Shown here: piece by piece, positions 25,921-33,530 of the stretch | Layout: each line of letters starts with the position of its first letter | Numbering within the stretch: the stretch's first letter is position 1 | Assembly: GCF_014648995.1 (NCBI RefSeq) | Contig: NZ_BMSE01000006.1 | Span: forward strand, 186,001 to 250,000 | Source: Streptomyces massasporeus | Lineage (GTDB): Bacteria > Actinomycetota > Actinomycetes > Streptomycetales > Streptomycetaceae | Length of the DNA stretch: 64,000 nucleotides | Direction of reading: 5' to 3' | Position numbers and translations under genes: made by a program | The notes under the pieces: generated by a model | What the model saw: only the letters and a program-made list of their open reading frames with translations | What the model was told of the DNA's origin: nothing | Databases searched by the model: none

Positions 25921-26826
25921 GTGGATCTGGCCTTGCTGCGGACCTTCGTGACCGTGCACCGGGCCGGCTCCTTCACCCGCGCCGCCGCACTGCTCGGTCT
26001 CTCCCAACCTGCCGTCACCTCGCAGATACGGACGCTGGAGCGGCAGCTGGGCCGCCCCCTGTTCCTGCGACAGGCCCGAGGCGTGACCCCGACGAGCATC
26101 GGCGACGAACTCGCTCACAAGGCCGCACCCCATCTCGACGCCCTGGTGGAGATCACCGAGACCGGCCTCGACGTCGACTCCTCCTTACGGACGCTGCACC
26201 TCGCAGGTCCACCGGAGTTCACGGCAGAACGAGCCCTGCCCGCCCTCACCGAGCTGACCGGCGAGGACGGACAGGGCTTCGCCTTGCGCGCGTCCTTCGG
26301 GACCGCCGAGGAAACACTGGAGGGGCTCTCCGCCGGGCATCATGATCTGGCCATCAGTACGGCCCAGCCGCGCGGCGCCCTGCTCACGGCGACTGCGCTC
26401 TGCGACGAGGAGCACGTCCTGGTCGCCGCCCCGCGCTGGGCCGAGCAGACCGGCACCGGTGAGCCGGACCGCAGGCCGGAACCGGCCCTCGAGAAGATGC
26501 CTGTGGTGGAGGTGCACGAGTCGCTGCCGTTCGTCTCCCGCTACTGGGCCTCCGTCTTCGACTCGCCTCCGGCCGTCCCGGGCACCGTGATCGTCCCCGA
26601 CCTGCGTGCGGTCCTGACCTGCGTGGTCGCGGGCGCCGGGCTGGCGGTTCTGCCCCGCTACCTCTGCGCCGCGGCGCTGGAGCGGGGCGATGTCGTCGCC
26701 CTGTACGAACCGGCCGTGCCACCGCTGCGCACGTACTTCCTGGTGGTCCGCACCGGGACGCTCGCCATGCCCCATATCGCGCGGGCTCACGAGTGGTTGC
26801 AGCAGGCTTCGGCCGACTGGTGCTGA
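25921..26826 (+). CDS. LysR-family transcriptional regulator
   Basis: 301-residue LysR-type regulator. The N-terminal winged helix is MDLALLRTFVTVHRAGSFTRAAALLGLSQPAVTSQIRTLE; the substrate-binding domain fills the rest. The GTG at 25921 has GAGGGAG 8 nt upstream, better than the GTG nine bases earlier. The preceding 60 bp are unusually AT-rich and probably hold its promoter. No divergent target gene is adjacent, so the regulon is not evident. The bases around its stop codon are duplicated downstream. Confidence 0.87.
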   Translation: MDLALLRTFVTVHRAGSFTRAAALLGLSQPAVTSQIRTLERQLGRPLFLRQARGVTPTSIGDELAHKAAPHLDALVEITETGLDVDSSLRTLHLAGPPEFTAERALPALTELTGEDGQGFALRASFGTAEETLEGLSAGHHDLAISTAQPRGALLTATALCDEEHVLVAAPRWAEQTGTGEPDRRPEPALEKMPVVEVHESLPFVSRYWASVFDSPPAVPGTVIVPDLRAVLTCVVAGAGLAVLPRYLCAAALERGDVVALYEPAVPPLRTYFLVVRTGTLAMPHIARAHEWLQQASADWC

Positions 26827-26869
26827 GGCCCCCAGGCGTGGCTGGGGGCGACTGGTGCTGAGGCCCCCA
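26816..26869 (+). repeat. Short tandem duplication at the lysR 3' end
   Basis: GACTGGTGCTGAGGCCCCCA occurs at 26816 and again 34 bp later, duplicating the last codons and stop of the LysR gene. Confidence 0.75.
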
Positions 26870-26983
26870 AGGCGCGACCTCGGCCGACTCGCGCAGGGGC
26901 CCTCAGGGGCGGCTTCGACCGACCGGCCGGGGCGCTCGGGAGCGCACTTCACTCTGGGAGCTCGGCCGGTGACATTTCGCGAT

Positions 26984-26997
26984 GTTTCACGTGGAAC
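26984..26997. other. parS-like site (one mismatch)
   Basis: GTTTCACGTGGAAC differs from parS at one base. Lies 22 bp upstream of the Nudix gene. Confidence 0.6.
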
Positions 26998-27018
26998 CAG
27001 CCGGGCCACATTTCACTC

Positions 27019-27501
27019 ATGACCGTCCGACCCGTGGTCAAGCGCACCGCCCGCGCCATTCTGCTGGACGGTGCCGACCTGATCCTGATCAAGCGCACCA
27101 AGCCGGGTGTGGATCCCTACTGGATCACCCCTGGCGGTGGAGTCGAACCCAGCGACTCGACCGTCGTCGACGCCCTGCACCGCGAGGTGTACGAGGAACT
27201 CGGCGCGAAGATCACCGATGTGGTGCCCTGCTTCGTGGACACCATGGAGCACATCGGGGAGGACGGCGGCGCGACCGGCGTGAAGGTGCAGCACTTCTTC
27301 GTCTGCCGTCTGGAGTCCATGGACCCGTCCCTGCGCCACGGCCCCGAAGTCGACGCGCCGGTCGGCGAGTACGAGATCGTGCGCGTGCCCTTCACCCGGG
27401 TCGGGATCGCGTCCGTCCATCTCGTCCCGCTGTCGCTGCGGCACTACCTGGACGGCAACATCGAGGGCGTCCTGGCGATGCATGCGCCCGACCTGGGCTG
27501 A
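27019..27501 (+). CDS. Nudix hydrolase
   Basis: 160-residue Nudix (MutT-like) hydrolase that would cleave a nucleoside diphosphate linked to another moiety. The Nudix box runs from GGGVEPSDSTVVDALH into REVYEELGA; the first glutamate of the consensus is replaced by serine, but the catalytic REVYEE core is intact. The start ATG at 27019 is in the ordinary family position; no strong SD is visible, and a parS variant occupies the leader. It converges on the flavohemoprotein gene with 8 bp between stops. Confidence 0.87.
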   Translation: MTVRPVVKRTARAILLDGADLILIKRTKPGVDPYWITPGGGVEPSDSTVVDALHREVYEELGAKITDVVPCFVDTMEHIGEDGGATGVKVQHFFVCRLESMDPSLRHGPEVDAPVGEYEIVRVPFTRVGIASVHLVPLSLRHYLDGNIEGVLAMHAPDLG

Positions 27502-27509
27502 GACGCGGG

Positions 27510-29114
27510 TCAGCTTCCGGCAGCGACCAGTTCCTCTACGGAGTCGTGCCGTATGCGGTCCGACGGGATGCCGCTGTCCCGCAGGGCGTTCACACCGCTG
27601 CGGATCATCCCGGGCGGGCCCGAGAGGTAGGCGTCGAACTCGTTCCACGGCCCGTAGGCGCGTACGGCGTCCGGCAACTGCTGGTTCGCCTGCTGGTCGA
27701 TGATCGCTCTGACCGAGAGCCACGGATGGGTCTGCTGGAGGCGGAGCATGGTGTCGATGTCGTACAGGTCGTGGTCGGTGCGGGCCCCGTAGAAGACCTC
27801 GACGGACCTGCGTTCGCCGTGCTCGGCGACGTCCTCCACCAAGGCCTTGATGGGCGCTATGCCCGTGCCACCGCCCACGCAGAGCAGGCCGCTGTCGGTG
27901 GTGTGGTCCACAGTCATGGAACCCGCGGGCGGACCGAGCCGGATGATGTCGCCGGGGCGGGCGCGGTGCACCAGGGCGTTGGAGACCCAGCCCGCCGGGA
28001 CGGCCTTCACGTGGAACGACAGCAGACCGTCGGAGCGGGGCGCCGAGGCGAAGGAGTAGTGCCGCCAGATCCGGGGCCACCAGGGCGTCTCCAGGCTGGT
28101 GTACTGCCCGGCGAGGAAGGGGTACGGCTGGTCGGGTCGGACGGTGACGACCGCGACGTCCGGAGTTCTCATGTCGTGCGTGACGATCTCGGCGTACCAC
28201 CAGGCCGGGGCGCGCAGTGCGTCCGCGGCCGCCGCGTCGATCATGACCTGGGAGATCGTGGTGTAGGCGCGGACCCAGGCCGCCTCCATCTCAGGGTTCC
28301 AGACCCCGGCGGCGTACTTGCTCAGTGCGCCGATCAGGCACTCGCCGACGGCCGGATAGTGCTCGGCCCGGGTGCCGTACTTCCGGTGGCCCCGGCCGAG
28401 GTTCTGCAGGTAGTCGACGAGGACGTCCTTGTTGTCGATGTGTTCGGCGGCCGTGAGCAGCGCCCTGAGCAGCCGGTCCCGCTGGGTGTCCATCGCGGCC
28501 GGGAACAGCGACCGCAGATCGGGGTGGCGGACGAAGAGCAGGGCGTAGAAGTACGACGTCACCTTGTCGGAGACCGGGGCGACCTCGGCCATGGCGCGGC
28601 GAATGAGGACAGCGTCCGGGGACCCCGCTTCGGCCGGCGTGGGGGTGGCCTCTTCTGCGGGCGGCACCGGGTCGGGCCGCTGGGCGGGAACATGCTCCTC
28701 GGCGGCAGTCGTGGGCGGCGGAGCCACGGTGGAGGCGAAGGGCGTCGGGGTGAGCGCTGTCGGTACGGGGCCCGGCGACGTGTCGGTGGCAAGGCTCGAT
28801 GCCGCGGGGGTCGGGGCGTGCTGTGCGGCGGGAGGGGCGGACCGGGGTATCGACTCCGGAGCTTCACGCCCTTGGTCCGGCGCACCGGTGCTCGCGCCGG
28901 CGGGGGCCGTGGGGGTGTCGTCCGCCGGTGCTTCCGGGGCGGCCCCGGGCCTGCCCACCGGGCGTATCGCGGCCGGTCGACGCCCTTCTGCCGGCCTGTC
29001 TGCGGTTCCGGCGTCGCTGTCCGGCGCCGTCGTCGGGTTCTTGCGGGGTGTGAACCAGCCGCCCCCGCCGCCAGAAGTGCCGTTGTCGGCCGACGTGGTG
29101 GTCGGAGCGTCCAT
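27510..29114 (-). CDS. Globin / FAD-NAD reductase (flavohemoglobin-like) with long disordered N-terminus
   Basis: 534 residues. The first ~165 are Pro/Ala/Thr/Ser-rich with no family resemblance. A globin domain follows (about 170-300, from SPDAVLIRRAMAEVAP to WVRAYTTISQVM; heme-region motif LGRGHRKYGTRAEHYPAVGE). A ferredoxin-reductase unit completes it: FAD motif RHYSFAS, NAD motif GGGTGIAPIKAL and C-terminal YLSGPPGM. The architecture is that of flavohemoglobins, which turn NO and O2 into nitrate. Start at 29114 (MDAPTTTSADNG) is chosen for its upstream GAGGCGAGG; longer in-frame starts exist to 29237. Confidence 0.83.
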   Translation of the reverse strand: MDAPTTTSADNGTSGGGGGWFTPRKNPTTAPDSDAGTADRPAEGRRPAAIRPVGRPGAAPEAPADDTPTAPAGASTGAPDQGREAPESIPRSAPPAAQHAPTPAASSLATDTSPGPVPTALTPTPFASTVAPPPTTAAEEHVPAQRPDPVPPAEEATPTPAEAGSPDAVLIRRAMAEVAPVSDKVTSYFYALLFVRHPDLRSLFPAAMDTQRDRLLRALLTAAEHIDNKDVLVDYLQNLGRGHRKYGTRAEHYPAVGECLIGALSKYAAGVWNPEMEAAWVRAYTTISQVMIDAAAADALRAPAWWYAEIVTHDMRTPDVAVVTVRPDQPYPFLAGQYTSLETPWWPRIWRHYSFASAPRSDGLLSFHVKAVPAGWVSNALVHRARPGDIIRLGPPAGSMTVDHTTDSGLLCVGGGTGIAPIKALVEDVAEHGERRSVEVFYGARTDHDLYDIDTMLRLQQTHPWLSVRAIIDQQANQQLPDAVRAYGPWNEFDAYLSGPPGMIRSGVNALRDSGIPSDRIRHDSVEELVAAGS

Positions 29115-29707
29115 GGTGTGCCTCGCCTCGAGCATCTTTCGGTCGGTCTGCGCACTTCCCCAGTCGGAAGGTGCCTGCTTTCCCCCGTGGACGGTCTGCG
29201 TTCCCATCCTTGTCGCGGCCAATGCGGCCACATTCAACCCGTATTACGGCTCCGTACGGACAAGTAAGGCGAGAGTGTGACATTGGCCGCAGTAACTCTC
29301 ATCGAGCTTCCCACTCGTCAGGACGTTTCCGTCGCATACCCGGAAACGCGGGTCTTCGATCTCTCCGTCCCGTTAGGCTGCTTTGCCCTGCGCTCGGCCC
29401 ACACGGGGCGGGGCGTCCCATCCCGGATGCGAACCGGAGTCGACCCTACCGGCCACCGCCTCGCACACAAGTCCCCCCTCTCCTCGTCACGAATACGGGC
29501 ACGCGGCGAATCTTCAAGTCCGTCAAATATTGGACAAGAAGACCCCGTTCAACGCCTCGATCGGACATCCGGTGTTCTCACGTGTTTCACGTGAAACACG
29601 CAGCGGTGGTCCGCGACGTGTGCGGGCGGTGACAACTGGCCAAAAGCTCGCATGACTCCTCTGAAAGAGGTGGACGCCAGGGGCCCGGGTCAGACAGCCT
29701 GACCTGC
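29115..29707. other. 593-bp divergent intergenic region
   Basis: Between the flavohemoprotein gene and a GNAT gene. It holds a perfect parS at 29584-29597 and an AT-richer stretch near 29510-29550; otherwise nothing recognisable. Short open frames here lack Streptomyces codon bias. Confidence 0.6.
29584..29597. other. parS site (perfect)
   Basis: GTTTCACGTGAAAC, intergenic. Confidence 0.92.
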
Positions 29708-30571
29708 GTGTCGACTCCTTCCCTTGTCTCATTGCCCATCCGCCGTTTGACGCTCCGCGATCAAGCCGCCTGCGCCGACTTGTCCGAGGACCGGGGGTGG
29801 CCACGGGAGGAGCACAAGTGGGGCTTCCTCCTCACGGCCGGGACGGGCTACGGCATCGATGACCCCGACGGCGGTCTCGTGAGCGCCTGCGTCGTCACCG
29901 AGTACGGGCCCCAGAACCCCTCCCTCGCCGCGATCGGCATGGTCCTGGTCGCCGGACGGCACGCACGGCAGGGTGTGGGACGTCGCCTGATGCGTCACGT
30001 CGTCTCCGCCAGGGGCACCACGCCCCTCACCCTGCACGCGACGCCGAACGGCCGCCCCCTCTACGAGGAACTGGGGTTCAAGGTCACCGGACGGGCCGAG
30101 ATGGTCACCGGGCGTTTCACTCCCGGTGGACCGGAGCCGAGGGTCGCCACCCGGGCCGCCACTGCCGAGGACCTCACCGCGATCCTCCGCCTCGACGAGC
30201 AGGTGTTCGGGGCCGACCGCACGCACATCGTCACCCGACTCCCCGCTTTCGCCGATCAGTTGCGGGTGGCCGAGGAGGGCGGGCGGATCATCGGGTACGC
30301 GGCCGCCTGGCCCAACATGGACACCCACGTCGTCGGCCCGCTCATCGCACGCGACACGCCGGTGGCCCAAGCGCTGATCGCCTCCCTCGCCGCCCACACC
30401 GACCGCCCCCTGCGCACCGACATCGACGTGCGCCACGAGGAGCTCCTCGCGTGGGTGAAGGACCGCGGCCTGGAGTCCGTCGCCTTCAACTCGGTGATGT
30501 CGTACGGAATCACCGAGCTGCCCGGAGACTGGACCCGGCGGTTCGCGCCGGTCACGGTCGCGGCGGGCTGA
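29708..30571 (+). CDS. Tandem GNAT N-acetyltransferase
   Basis: 287 residues from a GTG start. The N-terminal half is a GNAT domain with acetyl-CoA loop RHARQGVGRRLM and the closing LYEELGFKVTGR. The C-terminal half (from about residue 140, TRAATAEDLTAILRLDEQVFG) is a second, weaker domain of the YitH/HolE-like GNAT type that lacks a clear acetyl-CoA loop. The substrate is unknown. A very strong hairpin follows the stop. Confidence 0.8.
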   Translation: MSTPSLVSLPIRRLTLRDQAACADLSEDRGWPREEHKWGFLLTAGTGYGIDDPDGGLVSACVVTEYGPQNPSLAAIGMVLVAGRHARQGVGRRLMRHVVSARGTTPLTLHATPNGRPLYEELGFKVTGRAEMVTGRFTPGGPEPRVATRAATAEDLTAILRLDEQVFGADRTHIVTRLPAFADQLRVAEEGGRIIGYAAAWPNMDTHVVGPLIARDTPVAQALIASLAAHTDRPLRTDIDVRHEELLAWVKDRGLESVAFNSVMSYGITELPGDWTRRFAPVTVAAG

Positions 30572-30583
30572 CGCGTCTCGATA

Positions 30584-30625
30584 CGGCGACGCCGGCTCCC
30601 CGGGATCGGGGAGCCGGCGTCGCCG
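30584..30625. terminator. Bidirectional terminator
   Basis: 18-bp perfect GC-rich stem (30584-30601 with 30608-30625) and a 6-nt loop, between convergent genes. Confidence 0.85.
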
Positions 30626-30656
30626 CACTGAGGGGCCTCGCGCTGAAAGAGCCCGG

Positions 30657-31079
30657 TCAGGCGAGGGCCTCCACGGCGGCCGTGGCAAAGCCGTGGTCCT
30701 GCTCCGGGGCACCGCCGCCGACGCCGATCGCGCCGATCAGGCGGCCATCGCGTTGCACCGGCACACCGCCCGCGATGAACAGCAGGGGGCGGTCGAGCGC
30801 GGTCGGCAGCGTGTGGAAGAGACCACCGGGCTGTACCGCGTCGACCAGGTCGGCAGTGGGCGCGTTCAGCTGGTGGGCCGTGTAGGCCTTGCGGGTGCTG
30901 GTCTCGCCGGAGATCAGTACGGCGCGGTCGTCCCGCCGGAAGGCGAGCAGATGGCCGCCCGCGTCCAGGACGGTGACGCTGACGGTGACGCCTGCGGCCT
31001 CCGCGGCACGGTGGGCAGCGGTGACGAGGGCGTCAGCGTCCTGGGTGGACAGCGGGGCGACAGCGGTGGTGGTGCTCAT
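30657..31079 (-). CDS. GlcG/HbpS-family heme-binding-like protein
   Basis: 140-residue protein of the GlcG/HbpS (DUF336) family, with ALVTAAHRAAEAAGVTVSVTVLDAGGHLLAFRRDD and the closing GGVPVQRDGRLIGAIGVGGG that marks the family. Some members bind heme or act as extracellular redox sensors; no signal peptide is seen here, so this one is probably cytoplasmic. AGGAG lies upstream of the ATG at 31079. It follows the MFS gene by 67 bp on the same strand and is probably co-transcribed. Confidence 0.85.
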   Translation of the reverse strand: MSTTTAVAPLSTQDADALVTAAHRAAEAAGVTVSVTVLDAGGHLLAFRRDDRAVLISGETSTRKAYTAHQLNAPTADLVDAVQPGGLFHTLPTALDRPLLFIAGGVPVQRDGRLIGAIGVGGGAPEQDHGFATAAVEALA

Positions 31080-31146
31080 GAGGGGGTTCTCCTGGAGGAC
31101 TTGCTGGTAGGGCCGGATCGTGGGGTGCGTCGGGCGATCCGGTTGC

Positions 31147-32355
31147 TCAGTGGTGGGCAGCGGCCCGCCGCTCGGCCGGCGCGGACCCCGTGACGACGGT
31201 GCTGGAGCCAGCGGCACGACGCTCCAGGGCGGCCGAGAGCAGCGCCAGGACCAGTGCCCCGGCTGCCAGGGCGGCACCGACCCAGTTGGGGGCGGTGTAG
31301 CCGAGGCCGGCCGCGATCACGAGGCCGCCGAGCCATGCGGACAGCGCGTTGCCGAGGTTGAAGGCGCCGATGTTCACGGCGGAGGCCAGCGTCGGGGCAC
31401 CGTGCGCCTGGTCGAGGACCCGCTTCTGGAGCGGCGGGACGGTGGCGAAGCCCAGGGCGCCGATCAGCACGACGGTGATCGCCGACAGCAGCTTGTCGTG
31501 GGCGGTGAGGGTGAACAGCGCCAGGACGACGGCCAGGGCGCCCAGGGAGACGTACAGCATGGGCATCAGGGCACGGTCGGCGAACTTGCCGCCGACGAGG
31601 TTGCCGCCGACCATGCCGAGGCCGAAGAGGACCAGCAGCCAGGTGACGGAGCCGTCCGCGAAGCCTGCGACGTGGGTCATCATCGGCGCGATGTAGGTGA
31701 TGGCCGCGAAGACTCCGCCGAAGCCGAGGACGGTCATGGCCATCGCGAGCAGGACCTGCACGTTCTTGAACGCGGCCAGCTCGTGCCGCAGGTGCACGCC
31801 CTCGGGCTTGGGCATGTCGGGGACGAGCCGGGCGATGCCGGCCAGACCGATGACACCGAGGGCGGCGACGAGGCCGAAGGTCACCCGCCAGCCGACGGAC
31901 TGCCCGACCAGCGTGCCCAGCGGAACGCCCACCACGTTGGCGACGGTCAGACCGGTGAACATCATCGCGATGGCTCCGGCCCTCTTGTCCGGGGCGACGA
32001 GGTCGGCCGCGACGACCGAGCCGATGCCGAAGAAGGCGCCGTGGGCCAGCGAGGCGACAATCCGCCCGATCAGCATGACGGAGAAGGCCGGGGCGAATGC
32101 CGAGAGCAGGTTGCCGACGATGAACAGGCCCATCAGCAGCATCAGCATCCGCTTGCGGGAGATCTTGGTGCCGAGCACGGTCATCAGCGGGGCGCCGAAC
32201 ATGACGCCGAGCGCGTAGCCGGTCACCAGGTATCCGGCCGTGGGGATGGAGACCCCGTAGTCGCCGGCGACCTCGGGCAGCAAGCCCATGATCACGAATT
32301 CCGTCGTTCCGATCCCGAAGGCCCCGATCGCGAGGGCCAGAAGCGCGAGAGGCAT
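31147..32355 (-). CDS. MFS drug-efflux transporter (DHA1 / Cmx-AraJ type)
   Basis: 402-residue major facilitator with 12 predicted TM helices. The opening MPLALLALAIGAFGIGTTEFVIMGLLPEV is diagnostic for the DHA1 group containing chloramphenicol-resistance and AraJ-like pumps, and the GRIVASLAHGAFFGIG loop agrees. The start at 32355 fits the family N-terminus and has an AAGG upstream. Divergent from a MarR gene, the classical regulator-pump layout; a GlcG-like gene follows. Confidence 0.87.
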   Translation of the reverse strand: MPLALLALAIGAFGIGTTEFVIMGLLPEVAGDYGVSIPTAGYLVTGYALGVMFGAPLMTVLGTKISRKRMLMLLMGLFIVGNLLSAFAPAFSVMLIGRIVASLAHGAFFGIGSVVAADLVAPDKRAGAIAMMFTGLTVANVVGVPLGTLVGQSVGWRVTFGLVAALGVIGLAGIARLVPDMPKPEGVHLRHELAAFKNVQVLLAMAMTVLGFGGVFAAITYIAPMMTHVAGFADGSVTWLLVLFGLGMVGGNLVGGKFADRALMPMLYVSLGALAVVLALFTLTAHDKLLSAITVVLIGALGFATVPPLQKRVLDQAHGAPTLASAVNIGAFNLGNALSAWLGGLVIAAGLGYTAPNWVGAALAAGALVLALLSAALERRAAGSSTVVTGSAPAERRAAAHH

Positions 32356-32409
32356 GGAGGGGTTACCTTCCCAGACGATTGCAGGAGCGCTTTGCGTGCG
32401 TCCACAATA

Positions 32410-32434
32410 GTTGCACACGCGGGCTATAGGCAAC
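32410..32434. promoter_or_regulatory. Candidate MarR operator
   Basis: Inverted repeat GTTGC-N15-GCAAC in the 142-bp divergent gap between the MFS and MarR genes. Only a candidate. Confidence 0.35.
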
Positions 32435-32497
32435 CGCCGTCAATTGCGGTCGTGCTCTATCCTGGGTGGCAGCCGCTCCGGGACGGAGGAAACGCCA

Positions 32498-32962
32498 ATG
32501 ACAGCGACGGACCCCGCGCTCACCGCTCTCGCCCAGAGCTGGTGCGCCCTCTCCCTGCTCCACGGGAGGATCGAGGCCCACATCGAGCGCGCCCTGCAGG
32601 CCGGGCACGACCTCAGCGCGCGGGAGTACTCCCTGCTGGATGTGCTGAGCAGGCAGCACGACGGAGACGGCGGGCATCTGCAGATGAAGCAGGTCGCCGA
32701 CGCGGTCGTCCTCAGTCAGAGCGCCACCACACGCCTGGTCACCCGGCTGGAAGACCGCGGTCTCCTGGAGCGCTACCTGTGCCCCACCGACCGCCGGGGC
32801 ATCTACACGAACGTCACCGCGGCAGGTCTTGAGCTGCTGGAAGCGGCCCGGCCGACCAATGACGCCGCCCTGCGCGAGGCCCTCGACGAAGCGGCGAAGA
32901 ACCCCGAGCTGGCCCCTCTGGTCCGGGTCGTGGAGACACTGAAGGCTCCGGTGCCCGCCTAG
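32498..32962 (+). CDS. MarR-family transcriptional regulator
   Basis: 154-residue MarR winged-helix protein. DNA-recognition helix region LQMKQVADAVVLSQSATTRLVTRLEDRGLLER and wing LCPTDRRGIYTNVTAAG. It starts at the ATG at 32498 after GGAGGAAA. Divergent from the MFS pump, which it most likely represses until a ligand (perhaps the pump's substrate) is bound. Confidence 0.88.
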   Translation: MTATDPALTALAQSWCALSLLHGRIEAHIERALQAGHDLSAREYSLLDVLSRQHDGDGGHLQMKQVADAVVLSQSATTRLVTRLEDRGLLERYLCPTDRRGIYTNVTAAGLELLEAARPTNDAALREALDEAAKNPELAPLVRVVETLKAPVPA

Positions 32963-33020
32963 AACACGCCCCTGCGTGATCACCTCTCCGCACGCGACTG
33001 TCTCTGCGTAGGGTGCGGCC

Positions 33021-33473
33021 ATGGGAGATCTTGAAATACGTGCCGCCGTCGCTGACGACGTGCCGGCGATCGTCGGAATGCTCGCGGACGACCCACTGGG
33101 CGCACAGCGCGAGTCACCGGACGACCTCGCCCCGTACCTGTCCGCGCTGGAGCGGCTCAGCGCCGACCCGAACCAGCGCCTGGTGGTGGCGGTCAGGGAG
33201 GGCAGGGTCGTCGGCACGCTCCAGCTCACGATCGTTCCCGGACTCTCCCGACGCGGCGCGACCAGGTCGATCGTCGAAGGGGTGCGCATCCACGCGGACG
33301 AGCGCGGCAGCGGCCTGGGAACCGAGCTCATCGAGTGGGCGATCGAAGAATCCCGGGGCCAGGGGTGCCAGTTGGTCCAGCTGACCTCCGACAAGACCCG
33401 CGCCGACGCTCACCGCTTCTACGAGCGGCTCGGGTTCACGGCCTCCCACACAGGCTTCAAACTCCAGTTGTGA
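33021..33473 (+). CDS. GNAT N-acetyltransferase
   Basis: 150-residue single-domain GNAT protein. Acetyl-CoA motif area VEGVRIHADERGSGLGTELIEWAIE, then QLTSDKTRADAHRFYERLGFTASHTGFKL, typical of small-molecule or protein N-acetyltransferases. The substrate cannot be inferred. It converges on the serine hydrolase gene across a long palindrome containing parS. Confidence 0.87.
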   Translation: MGDLEIRAAVADDVPAIVGMLADDPLGAQRESPDDLAPYLSALERLSADPNQRLVVAVREGRVVGTLQLTIVPGLSRRGATRSIVEGVRIHADERGSGLGTELIEWAIEESRGQGCQLVQLTSDKTRADAHRFYERLGFTASHTGFKLQL

Positions 33474-33479
33474 CTGGTG

Positions 33480-33521
33480 TGCGTGGGCGCCCTGTTTCAC
33501 GTGAAACAGGGCGCCCACGCA
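33480..33521. terminator. 42-bp perfect palindrome: terminator centred on parS
   Basis: Perfect inverted repeat with 21-bp arms between convergent genes. Its central 14 bp are a perfect parS site. Confidence 0.7.
33494..33507. other. parS site (perfect), centre of a long palindrome
   Basis: GTTTCACGTGAAAC in the intergenic space between convergent genes. Confidence 0.92.
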
Positions 33522-33530
33522 TCTCACCAC

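Noticed and set aside
26982..29267. 761-codon plus-strand frame over the flavohemoprotein gene
   Set aside because: High-GC shadow; low-complexity Arg/Gly/Pro sequence, while the opposite strand has globin, FAD and NAD motifs.
31120..32832. Long plus-strand frame over the MFS gene
   Set aside because: Asp/Gly/His/Gln-rich shadow of a membrane protein. The real plus-strand gene here is the short MarR gene at 32498.
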